Below are positions 46,637 to 59,200 of a stretch of 64,000 nucleotides of DNA, in pieces. Numbering within the stretch: the stretch's first letter is position 1; each line of letters begins with the position of its first letter. The stretch comes from Phallusia mammillata. Taxonomy: Eukaryota; Chordata; Ascidiacea; Phlebobranchia; Ascidiidae. Under the pieces are notes generated by a model. That model was not told the DNA's origin, did not search any database, and saw only the letters and a program-made list of their open reading frames with translations. The DNA lies in the NCBI GenBank assembly GCA_003260075.1, contig QLIY01000019.1, positions 51,945-115,944 of the forward strand, read 5' to 3'. The position numbers and the translations under genes are program-made.

Positions 46637-49600
46637 CTCAAAGCGCTGGAATCTGTATTGGCGCGTGCTGACGATGCTCTATTCTTGATTTCGCGAATAC
46701 GGCTCGCCCGTTTCCTTGCAGAGTCGTCCGGTGAAGCAGAACGCCGAGCTCTGTTAAAAGTGTCCAGTCAGTTTACACATGGTTGCTTGCGAACAGTGGC
46801 CCAAGCCAATCCCCGGCTAATATCAAGTAACCGCCATTATATGTATACGCACCGCTTATTTTGGGCTCGTTCGGCACGAATCGGCGAGGTGAGCACTGCG
46901 TCTTTCTCTTGACCAACCCTAACGATAGTTTCCACAACGTCGTTTTGTATCAGGTCTAAAGAACTGCTTGGCGTATTTGGTTCGCCTCCACCTGAAAAAA
47001 CAACAACATATTTTACAAATCTATTCACAAACAAATTGTGTTGCACAAACTTTAGGTTTCAATGCAAAGTTAAGGTAAGGTATTGCATTCCAGGATGTGT
47101 ACGCCATATTAGCTAAGCTCGAGCCTGCCACATAATAGAGATAAGCGGTAATTAGCATGCGGTTTCCAGTTGAATTAACAACGGTGCTGAGCCTTGTACA
47201 CCATGCTTTGCGGTGTAAGTCGAGGTTTCTGTGGCGAGCGCAATTACCTCAAGGCGGTCAAATCAGCAGTACATGACAGGATCGCCGATGGGCAGTGAAT
47301 TGACCCAATGCAATATAAATTGAGCGTTGTAAAATGGAGTCGGCAATAACGAAGAGTGATCTCAAGTAGCAGCGATGGAACATTGATTGCGTTCGGACGG
47401 TGACACAATTGATAGTAGCGATTTCAAATCTCCACTTGAGAAATGATGAGACGATGCCATTCGGCACGGCTTAATAGGCGGTGCGTAAACAGTAAGCGCA
47501 TAGAAGGGTCAAGCTCAAAGTGCTGATCGCCACAGTAATTTATCGGCCGCCTTCTAACCGCTGCGGGCATAGGATTTCTACGGCTTGGGCGATCACCGCG
47601 CAGTCGCCAATACGCGTAAACAGGCTTTCTAACTTCGCCTCGACTGCCAGTGACGGACAGCACGCCCACACAAGCCTTTGAACGAACAACAGGGGATACA
47701 CAGAGCGATCGCTATGTTATGGGGTTGCAACCAAGCGCGACCCCGCGAAAAGAACACTCCTATTTGACCTAGTTTGGTCACGGAATTAACCGCACAATTT
47801 GCCTACGTGTGTTACCTTGGCCGATTTTTCGCACCACATGTACCAGAATAGATTTCGATACTACAACGCAATTTCAAAAGTATTTTAATTACGCCTTGCT
47901 CGGGGTAAACATACATACAGGCGAAACGGGCGAGGCGACTTCGCGAAAACGCAATTTCGGAGCGATTCTTTCATCTGAAGTTGCGCACAGTCCACTGCAC
48001 TGTAACTCTGGCCGTTAATTAGAAACATGCCTTCAAGAACATAATTAGCCTAGTCGCTTTATAGGTCGTGGGACGTTTAGGCGGCCAAATATAAAATTTA
48101 CGAACAACACGCCTGTTTTCTTACTACACTTACGGAGGTCAAATACCAAATCAACAAACAGGTACTTACGGAGTTGATTTAATTTGCACTTGAGTTGGTG
48201 ATACTTGTCGTGAACGGCGGACAGTTGGCCAAGGCTTTCTTCGTCTAGTAGCGCAGTGAGTGCGCTCGATTCAGTTTGCCAATTGTCCTCTACAGCACTA
48301 CTACTAACATTGTCGTCGTCACAGTCGTACAAGTGTTCTGTCGAAAAAGAAAATGCAAAGGTTATAGTTTGTCAAGCAGAGACCGGAAACTCGATGAAAA
48401 GAACACTAAAACACAACACTGGATACTGAATCGGCCCGAGAGATTTTTGTTCACAGTTGACGGATCCACAATAACGGACTTGGCGAAATTTCCGAACACT
48501 CCCCACTTGTATTTTGCCTGCTCTATACACAACATCTACGGAACCTGTTGTTCCCGAATGTGCTCGAAGCTGATAGGCTGCTCACCGAGGCGTTTTAGGA
48601 CCGGACCGCAAACCACTTGTTTTGCAAATTCAATTGTGTTTTTACTGGGTGGGTTTCGCAATTCGTGGATTCAATCGCCCGGTTAAAAAGCATTCGATCA
48701 AAGTCAACCATATTAAGTCTAGTCGGGTGAGTCAAGTCCACTGCTAATATCGTGTAACGGCGATTTTCACCGAACGAAGTGAATCATTCGCATGGGTGGC
48801 GACAGGGTAGTTGAAAAACAACGAGAACAATTTGACTAGCCTCTCGATAAATTTGCGGTGACAGGCTCGGACACCTCATCGTACTCTATTGTTTTTCTTA
48901 TGACGCAATATTCAAACACGATACCACGCGTTCAAAAAGGCCCAAAAATACATGAGTAAAAACTGGCTTAAGGTAATCACTCGTCGGGGGGGGGGATGAC
49001 AGGCTCGGACACCTCATCGTACTCTATTGTTCTTATGACGCAATATTCAAACACGATACCACGCGTTCAAATAGGCCCAAAAATACATGAGTAAAAACTG
49101 GCTTAAGGTAATCACTCGTCTAAGGAGCGGCTCCTACAAGAGAAAGAAAGCGGTAGTAGGTCAGGCGATTAGTCAAGCAGTGAGCCGCGCTCAATTTTTG
49201 GCCGTAAAAGGTACATTTTTGTGCGAGTTTTGCTTTGCCATGCGTGACCATCTGGACAAAGGGAAACCGTCGACAGTGAGTCGCTTATTCGAGCGCAACA
49301 TAAAAACCGCCCGATGTCATGTAATTGTCTCCTAAAAAAACATACTATTTCTAACCTTTCCCACGATACTAAAATTAGTATAAATGGCGGTCATTAATAC
49401 CCAATATGCTACATTTGGTTACGGTGCCTAACCTGATGGCAACTCGATGCCTGATCCTCACACGAATAAATTTTGCTTCCTAGCTGAGCTGCTATAATAT
49501 CAAGTCCGCCAGGCGAAACGTGAGGAAATAATCAACGCATGACAGTGCTTGTCTGACAAGCAGTTGGCGGATACAGAACAAACGCCGTTGCTGCACTATG

Positions 49601-52600
49601 CGTCCTGCGTATTCAAAACCACTAACAATTCTTAATTGTTTCCAACAGAGGAAGGGAAGCAACTCAGCAGCTAATAAACAAATGCGAAATTTCTTGCCTT
49701 CGCCTATCAACTAGCGCCTCGCGCCCAAAGGGCCTTCCCTGAGAAACCGCAGAGTACATTCTGGTCACTGCATACCTGGGCCGCACTATACATAAGATTT
49801 TCTGGCAGCGCGCGCGGCTCCGCTCAATAGAAGAAAAAGGCAGGCTTCGGCCTTCGCCGATAAACCCATGCTCCTGCGAGTGAAAACGCGGAGCGCGCGA
49901 GAGAAGAGAGAGAGAAAAGAAAAACGAAAACCAAATAAACAAGGCGGCGGCGGCTTGTCCTGGCGCAGGTGCCGATTAAAATGTAAGCGAAGACAATTAA
50001 CGCATTTTCGCGACCCCCAAGTCTATCTCCACATGGCGATAATGTTGCAGCGTCACAAACAATGCCAAGTTCGCGCATGAAACTTGCACCAACTTCGCAT
50101 ATCTCAGTTGTTTTAGAATCTGGCATTCCACTATCACAGCCCCGCGGCAAGCCCGATAAGGAGAAGGACAGAGAAAGGAGATGAACCGAGGGTCACTTTG
50201 TTTATGCGTTTCAAGCGGCAAGTGCGCCTCCACGACCAACACAACCGAGTCACGCGAGCCTGGTGTTCCACAATACACGCGCGGTTGGGCGATAAACTGA
50301 CCGGTGGCAGGAATGCCTGCGTTAAGGCCCCCTCGGGCTGTTTGAACGGCGCCTCGCCTTGGTATTTCATCGCCGAATGTGCGGAACCTCACTGTGACCT
50401 GGAGATCGCACGGAGCCCTTGATGATTGAGCGCTAGCCTTACCAACGGTCATCAGCAATACTCGGGCGGAAACCGCTGCACTAAACAACTGCCCGACAGC
50501 GAGTGGTAAGGTTACGCTTGCTCGCTCGAAAAGTAGGAAACGGCCAAGAGAGAAGGTGCACGGCCAGTGTGCATTCCTGTCGCAAGCGCTTTGCGGTTAC
50601 GAAATTAGCGCCTGACCAAGAGCCGAACACGGTCCTCGATCGTCAAAAGGCAACGCAAGAAGCGTGGACATTACATAAGATCCGAAATTTCGACTTATCG
50701 GTCCGCTTAGTCATACACAAGTGATTGACAGAAGGCATGCGAACCGTGTTGCGATGCGATGAAATGCTTGCGGTGTAAAGGTTTAAGCAAAGGTTGTTTT
50801 GCGACGAAACAATGGTTAGGGGGCTTTGCCGCACGGCCGCGTTAGTCGAAAGCCGAAGGAAGCCGGTCACACTTAAAAAAAAAACTTCGACGAAAATGGG
50901 AGTCTGCCAATCGAAAAGTAACATAACCCAATGGCTGGGGGAAAGATCTGCCACGGAAAGATTTCATTCTACGGGGAAAGAAGTTGTCAATTGCCGGTGC
51001 AATAACAAAACGTGCGCAGTGGCGACGGACTAAACAATTGCTGGACACGGCTGCAGCAAAAACTCCGCGCTGCAGTCTCGGAAAACGAAACAATGCCTGT
51101 CCATCCTGTACGTCGGTTCGCATCTCTTTGAAAAAACTGCTTTTGTGCAGTTGTCTTGTCAGCCGGGGCTATTGAAAACAACAGAGGGTCGAGACTGCAA
51201 GGTCGGAATGGGACCTGGCGCACAAGCGTGAATTATCAAACGTCGCCGCCAGTTCTGCAGTGCGAGACGCAAACGAAATGCATAACGCAATTAGCACACA
51301 ACGACCGGTTGTCCCCGCCTATTACCGCAATACACGAGCGACGCGGAGTTTTCGGCAGCATCATGTTGCCGCCTTCACAAGAATCAGGACGACGATTTGG
51401 TGGTTTGGGCGAACACGTATATTTACCGCCGTCTTCCTGCGTTCTTGCAAGAAAAGCCCGCGCCAAGCGTCCAGCGAAGTCACTTGCCACCCAAGTGCTC
51501 TGAACATTCTCGCAATTGCTTTATCCAATGCCAGTAAGCAGAAGTTGAAAGCTGCGAGGTCGCAATGTTGATTGAATTGCATGGAGTGGCGCCAAATCAC
51601 AATCCAAATGCAACGATTGACAGCAACACCAATCGCGTGGGTGTTATCATTAAATTACAAACCATCCCTTCTCCATACAACGTGAGGCGTCGTTTCCCAG
51701 GAGGGCAGCATATAAACCGCATGAATGCAGTAGGTAAACCACAGGCTATGCCACTTGCGACCAGCCTTGTTTACCTCGGAAAACTACAGCGGCAATTCAA
51801 ACAAACGCTTATCCGGACGTTTAATGGCACTTGGGTATTGGTCGGCATTCCAGCAATGGACCTACTCCAAAGACCAGCCTACACCGTAGCGCGCGTCCGA
51901 ATAAGCACTGAGCTTAGGAGTGGTACTCAACAAGTGGCTTTCAGCGAGCACAGGGACTTGTAAGGCCCAGCACCGGCCAACAGGAAGCGGCGGTGGCAAT
52001 CTAATATTTTCTTTTCAGTTGGCCGCTTGACAGTGTTTATTCGCCGTTGACCAGTGGACTGCGCGGAGCAATGCCAAGAGAGCTGGCTCGCGCTCGGCTC
52101 TGTCAAAACATAACGCGCGTGCGCTGGCTATTTGGCTCAGGCACTCTGCGTATGTTTATTGTGGTGGGACAATTGAGTTATTACAGCACAATCGGATTTT
52201 ATGGCAGTTGGCCAAGCGCCGGTTTTATCTCCAGGATGCACTGGAGTGTTTGGGGGGGGGGGTTGTTCATTCTGAAACCAATCGCTGTCCGCTATGCCAT
52301 TTTGTTGCGTTACGGTTGAAAGTAATATGTAAACCACCATGTTACCTCGCAAAAAAGTGGACAATACCCGCGCCGTTTTTGTCTAAAACTAATAAAATCG
52401 TTAAAGTTTATGTTATATTTTACAACTTACCACAAAGAAGAACATGTAGTTTTATATTATGGTTTCTTGCTATACTACGTGAATACCCAGTTTGAAATGT
52501 TTATTTAATCGGACTGTGCAATAAAACCAAAGTAAATCATATATCTATCCAAACGAATATGAGGCACTGTCGTATCTGTATAATTTGCCACAAATGTATA

Positions 52601-53203
52601 TTTCCAATAAAGTCTAAAAACATTGAATTGACCGATAATATCATATTGTTATGTTGAAGGTGTTGTTTCGTTAACCCATCACAGAACTATCTATGCTTTC
52701 TACTTTTCAAGTGAACCGCGCTTGACCTAACACAAAAATTCACGCCAAATACCATTTCGATGAGTCACACCCAACAATTTCGCAATAGTTCCAGAAAATT
52801 GCGTGCAAACAACGTGGAAAAATTGAAATCAACAAAATCCGCTGAAACACCAAAGAGCAGACCCGAAAAAAGCAAGAAACTCCAAATTGTGAACAACCTA
52901 TTTCCATTCGCATTGCAATGCAGGCCAACAACTTTTTTTTTGGCAACCTCAGTTAGGCGGTTGTTTATGGCCGCAGGACTCTCGCGTGCGCGCATTGCTT
53001 AACGAATGGCCGCGGTTGCGTGACGGTATGGGCAAAGGAAAGAACCAGCTCCCCTGCTTATGGCAATACACAGTCAAATGAAACCGAGTGGAACAAGCTG
53101 ACGCGGGTTTCCTTCGTACAATATTCCCGCAATGGACCACAGTGGACCCACAGGCGCGCTTGGGAGCAAGCAAAGAGAAAGGCTTGGCTACGGCACACGG
53201 CTT

Positions 53204-53257
<54 letters not shown>

Positions 53258-56200
53258 TTCATGCCCGAATGCAAGAGCTTCGAGGGGTTGGTGTCCGCTG
53301 TGTAAAGTGTCAGTGCCATGTCAGTGGATCAATGCAAAAGCTCACAAAGGAAGCTTACAATGTGACAACTGTATTACATATGCAACGTTGTTATTGTTGA
53401 TGATGGTTAAGAACAGGTGCTTGTAAGGCATCAAACCGCGGATGCCATTTGTTTGTGAAAGTGCTTTGATGGCTGAATTCCGACGGGTGGTTAGCACTTT
53501 CTGACACTTACCGGATTTCGACAACGCGGCAATTATCAAATAAATCAAGAATGCGGCCATAAGTTCATCACGCGGCAAAGCTCGGTTTCCACAAACTGCT
53601 GCCCAATTTACATGCAAAAGAGACGTAAAATACAAACCTGATAATCAGCTCAGTCGCCAGTACAACGCGGCCACAAGCAACGCAAGTGTCAATTTATCAC
53701 AATCTTATAAACCGGAGTTACATTGAAAGTCAACCACATGTAACGCCACACAGGTGCGGTTATTCTCTTCGCAACGCCACACAACGCCCTTTGTGCGGAA
53801 CCGCGCGGAATATTCATGATAATTCTTACCACAATGATACACATAAAACGCTGGTGGAAAGAGAAAAATGAATTCAGAAAAGGCTTTATTAAGGGAGCGT
53901 CGTATTGTTGTATTTCGGCTGGTTGAACCGCAATACATAAGATGCGGCCACACGGCGCTGTGAAGAGCGGGCGAATTTGTAATTAGTGGTTTCACGCAAA
54001 CCGAAGAACCGCGCATCGGAATGCTGAAATTATAGGTTCGCCCACTGACAGATACACTTGACCTGAAACAAGACATTGCGGTGCCTTACACACAAACCAT
54101 TCAGCGCCGTCCCGTAATTTGCCTGCTCCACAGCATCGCCGCCCATGTGAAGCAAAGCGCTTCACACGCGTTTAGAAAACATATTCTAAAGCGACTGGAC
54201 ACAAACAACGTACTGCGTGGTCAAGGTGACCAAACCGGAGTCCAGAAACTGCAAATGTAGGTGAGCTATGCGGTAAAGCGATAAATTGAGGAAAGGAAAG
54301 TCCAAAAGCTTGAATTAGGCGTCAACAAGTCGTTTCTCGGAAACTATATGCCCAAGCGGGATGACGTCACACGTATGCCTAGCTTTGCGGGCGAAGGCGG
54401 GACTGGGAAAAAATGAAAATTTGTGTTTTGAGCGCGCTGCCTCCGGGGCGGGTTACAAATAGCATCAGTGGTAAACACACGCTCACCACGGACATTTGTA
54501 TATACCTCTCCCTGCAGTATATCTAATCACTAAGATGGGCCGTTTTGCACGAGAACGCTGGAGTATAGAGTGTGGTTTACAACACAAACAAACAAGCAAA
54601 GCGATGCAGTATATGCTGGTGCTCCAAACGCAAAACATGCGGCTTTTAATTTCACGGGTCGCCAAGCAAAATGTACATGCGGCAAAACCGGTTGGCAACA
54701 AATCATATGCAACAAACGTTTTAGTCATTTTCGCATGTAAACGCTACTTTAAAATGTCCAGGCAAGAATCTACATCAAATAGCTAAGCACCCAATCCATA
54801 TGAAAATTAGCAAACTGTAGAAGCTCTACGCTAAGCCAATAGACGATACGGGTTAGCGAGTCTTCAAAGAAGGGGTAATTTGCAGGTTTAGGAACTGGGA
54901 TAGACGGAAAGCTAACAGCAAAAGGTATTAGCAAAATTCGGCATTACGCAAAACGTCGGACGAATGACGCGCGAATCGCTTCTTAGTCATAAACGGGTTT
55001 CCGAATTCCGACCTCTTTTATTGCTCGCACACTCCACAAAATGGACACACGCCAGATAAAATTGATTTTACAAGTTTGCAAGAAGACAGCAGAAGCGCTT
55101 GGGAATGTTCGGCATGTTACAATTACGAAAATGACGTAGCTCATGAATGCGCTAAATTTGTAATCACCTGGACAACCACATGTTGTTCTTTTACAATAAG
55201 GACCGTGATCATATTCAGAAGAGGTAACTCGGTAAAGTAATCATCTAATGACGACCAAACACTCGGTGTGGAGCTGGCCAGAGCGACATGAGATATTTAG
55301 CTTCGGGCGGGTGATACACTCCTTGAGCAAGTCCATCGGGTAACATAAAGCGGCGTTGACCAAATAAACGGACCGAGCATTAGATGGCAGCGTGTTGGAG
55401 CGGCGTCAAACTGACTGTAGGTTGCAAGCGGCGTGGCGATTTCAGCTCGCCTGCGGAGTTCATTATCAGATCGTTGACGACCAGGGACGAGGGCTGATCG
55501 AGTGATGCAACCATTTGATGCGGTTCCTAACGACCTTGTTTTTGCGAATTTGCGCGGCAAAGTGGACATTGGTGTTTCGAATCGTCGTGTGCCGCGATCT
55601 GTGTATATTTTTCGGGAAGCGATGCGTCACGGCGATTACATCAAGTGCCCCGATGCAGCGTCACGTGACACGTGGGCGAATTCTGTCACAGTCATGGTGG
55701 ACGCACGTAGCTGGAAATCGAAAAGGGCATCCGTGACCCTTAACCCCAAACGTTTATGGTAATTAATCTTTTTAAACCCTTTCCACTGTGCAAAATAATA
55801 CAAACGACGTGTTCGCCAAAAGCAATAACTTTCACATTATCTGCCACATTTTTTTAGAATTGGTCAGTTGTGCTTGGTTGTATAGAACTCGGAAAGACAG
55901 AGGTTTGTTGACCAGCGCAGATCGAATAAACACGCTCACGGGCTATTCTCCCATAATTTCTTCCGAAAAAAACAAGGGACAAACAAGGTCAACGAGAAAC
56001 CCAACACTCAATCAACTGATCAATCTCCTAATAACACATTTTACACAAAAAAATCGGTAGTTTCTTTTTAACACACATCAGGATACTCCATTGTATTTCC
56101 ATCCAATGCCTTTCTCAACCGGGGGTTGACGAAATCACAAACAGACCCACCCAAGATGGTGACGTCTCAGCAGCAATTTCTAACTCGTTTGGATCGGTAA

Positions 56201-59200
56201 TTGCGGCGAGGCGGCTGAAAAAACATTTGTTGAGCGTAAGGGCAGGTTATCGTCATAAGGTTCTGTATAGGGTCGGACGAGTGCATTGGTTCATGGTCTA
56301 TTTGAAATCATGTCGACCACGGATGGCCAAACTTCATTCAAGCCTTGCTCCAAATTTTTAATATCGGAAGCGCCTCACGGAATCCGAACTTACCATTAAA
56401 ACAATAAAATGGATCTTCACTCGGTATAATTGATAATGATTATAATGTAGACAGGCGTCCGAGTAAGAGAAAGGGATTCTATCTAAATACAAGACAAACT
56501 TTAGCAGGTACAGCTTCTCTTTGTGAACATAGGAGTGTTGCATCAAAGGTCGGTTGTCTCCACTTTACACATTTTGTTGTAATTCTGACAGAACTGCCCT
56601 TAAACCATGTCCCACGATTTCTACGACTGCTCGAAGGTTTAAATACCGAAATATTTGGTATTTGAAAAAATACAGTGATTACATGACGTTTTGAGACGAG
56701 AAACGGTTGGTGCCGGCATGCCCGTCATCGTTTCGAACCCAGGCGAACTCGCGTGCAATAAACATCGGCCCCGACAGGAACCCGATCAACACTGAAATTA
56801 GGTTGGAAACGGGATACGACGGAAAGTGTAAAGTAGATTGACTTGTTTGTTACTGCGGCCGTCAGCATAAAGAAAAGGAGTCGTTAATATTTTAATATTC
56901 GCACAAAGTTGTCTTCAAAATGTTTATTATAGAACTTGTTCCAGGAGAACAATGCAGAAACGTCTCTTCTCTTATAAATGCCACCAGAAATTGAATTTTG
57001 AGTGTAGACTAATTTTTCAAAATGTGTCAGGAGTTACATACACAACTTACAAAACTTCAAAAAGACATTATTCACAGTACAAAACAAAGACAATTACCAG
57101 CCTTCCATCGATGACTAACGCTTACCTGGCCAACGAATCGACGATTTTTTTAAGCTGTTGAATATTTGGTGGAACAACTCAGGCGCCAAGCCGAGGCAAA
57201 AGGTCGCTGGACACAGAGCCTCCAACTTACCGTGAGAGCAAAATGTCAGGGTGCGCAATCAGGTGTGACGCTGGGAGGCGATTGCGGCGGTCGGCCGTTG
57301 ATAATTGAAGGTGAAAACGCAAAAGCGGCAAAAACTTACCAGTGCCTTACACGTCGACCTACCTTTGGCGACTTGCAACTGGCTGGAGGCCGAATTCCTT
57401 AGCGGTAACGATGCATTCACGCAAACAAACGGCAAAGCGCCAAAAATAATCTAACTAACATTGAAGGCGGATTGCAATAGTGTTTTTGCAAACGAATGGG
57501 AAAACAAAGCTTTGCAAATGTTTTTTTTTTGTAAAACGGCTGTTTGCCTTAAAACATACGGCATCCTCGTTAGAATAAAATGAAAAACGGTAAAATTATG
57601 ATCGTTAAAATTATGAACACAAATAATACAACAAAATATAGTCCATGATAATCAAAAACACGGGTTATGCACCTGAAAATAAAATCAGAAGTTTTGTCCA
57701 AATATAGGTTAGGCATAGCAGCGGCTATTTAAACCACAACCCACAACTTGGTTGTTGCCAGGTGCGGTCATACAAAACCGACAGGAAATACCGTAGGCCT
57801 TCCTTTGTGCATTACTGGTCAGCCATTCAGCAAGTCACAAACAAGCTAGGATTATCCCAGCCAAGCGTTACATCCACCCAAAAGGGGTCTGCACTACAGA
57901 TACGCACTCACCTAAACTGAGGGTCGAAGGATAGGCGACGAATTCGAACACCCCGTCATGTTTCATTTTCCGTATGATGTAGTCGACATCCAAGTGTTGA
58001 TGAGTGATGACCTCTTGGTGCATCTCAACGACTTCTTGCCAGCACGACAGGGGCACCCGGACTCTGACTTTGGGATTGAGACGCTGGCTGTGATAGATGC
58101 CGTACAGGGTGTAGAGCGCACCCACGCGGACCTGTTGGGAAAATAATACAATTTGTGATCAAGCCATGAGTATTGAGAAACTTTATCATGTACGCCAGTG
58201 ATGGCCAGAACGTTCATTTGGCCACCTTCGGAAAAAAATTATGACCCTCTCAGGCTTGTAGAAACGAGAAAAACAGTAATAAACGGCCTATAGTTTAGGG
58301 TTGCCATACGTCAGGATTTTCCCTGACATGTCAGGGGGGGGGGGGGACATTAGGCCACCTTCGGGGTAAATTTATGACCCTCTCAGGCTTGAAGAAACGA
58401 GAAAAAAAGTAATAACCGGCCTATACCAAACTGTGGCTTGTCCTTTGAAATTACATTAAGGTCAACACAGTTCATATGAAAGTGACTTGAGACCGTGTTA
58501 AGCACCAAAATTGCATGAAATGAATAACACTCCAGGACAACAGCATCTGTCAGTTCGTTGCAATAGTAAAGTGAAGAGCAATAATCGTCGAAACCTTGAC
58601 GTTTGGGGGGGGGGGCAGACATAAAAACGTGTTTTCAGTGGCATTTTATTTCAAATTTCAAAAGGTCTTTGTGGCTCCCGTTGTTAGTTTTTTTCTGTGT
58701 AAACTTGGTCCGAATGGTTTTTAGAGTGGTAAAGGTTGGCGACTCCTGATATATGTGCTTATTGTTTCACGGATAGTAAGAGTAGTGTGCTTAGCCTAAT
58801 AAACTTAACTAAACGGAAGCCTACACAGAAAGTTAATTGACAAGGATCAGAGCACAATATCTAACGTTTTCAAAAGTGTTTGGGTCGCAAAAATGGTTAA
58901 CGCAGCGGTTCTCAAACTGGGATCCGCGGTCCTTTAGGGCAGTGGTCGGCAACCACTGGTCCGCGGTCCGTGAGGAGTTTGTTACCGGGCCACATAAAAC
59001 TTGCTCAAGGTTCACTTTGATTTAAAGTTGCACTTAATTGTCATTAGTTTTCGGTACTGATTATTTGTGGTTTTTAAAGGCCGGATGCGCAAATTTTGCA
59101 TAAAATTTTAGTTTCAAACCGGTCCGCAGTACTAAAAAGGTTGCCGACCCCTGCTTTAGGGTATTTTGCGGGACCACGAAAAGGTGGAAGTAAATCTATG

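Noticed and set aside
46502-46912. A 136-codon plus-strand frame as a gene
   Set aside because: It is antisense to SNAPC1 exons 5 and 6, whose splice sites and family match are convincing; no domain on the plus strand.
49997-50488. A 163-codon minus-strand frame in the large intron
   Set aside because: The region is CpG-rich and has several simultaneous open frames; no family, no matching splice or expression evidence.
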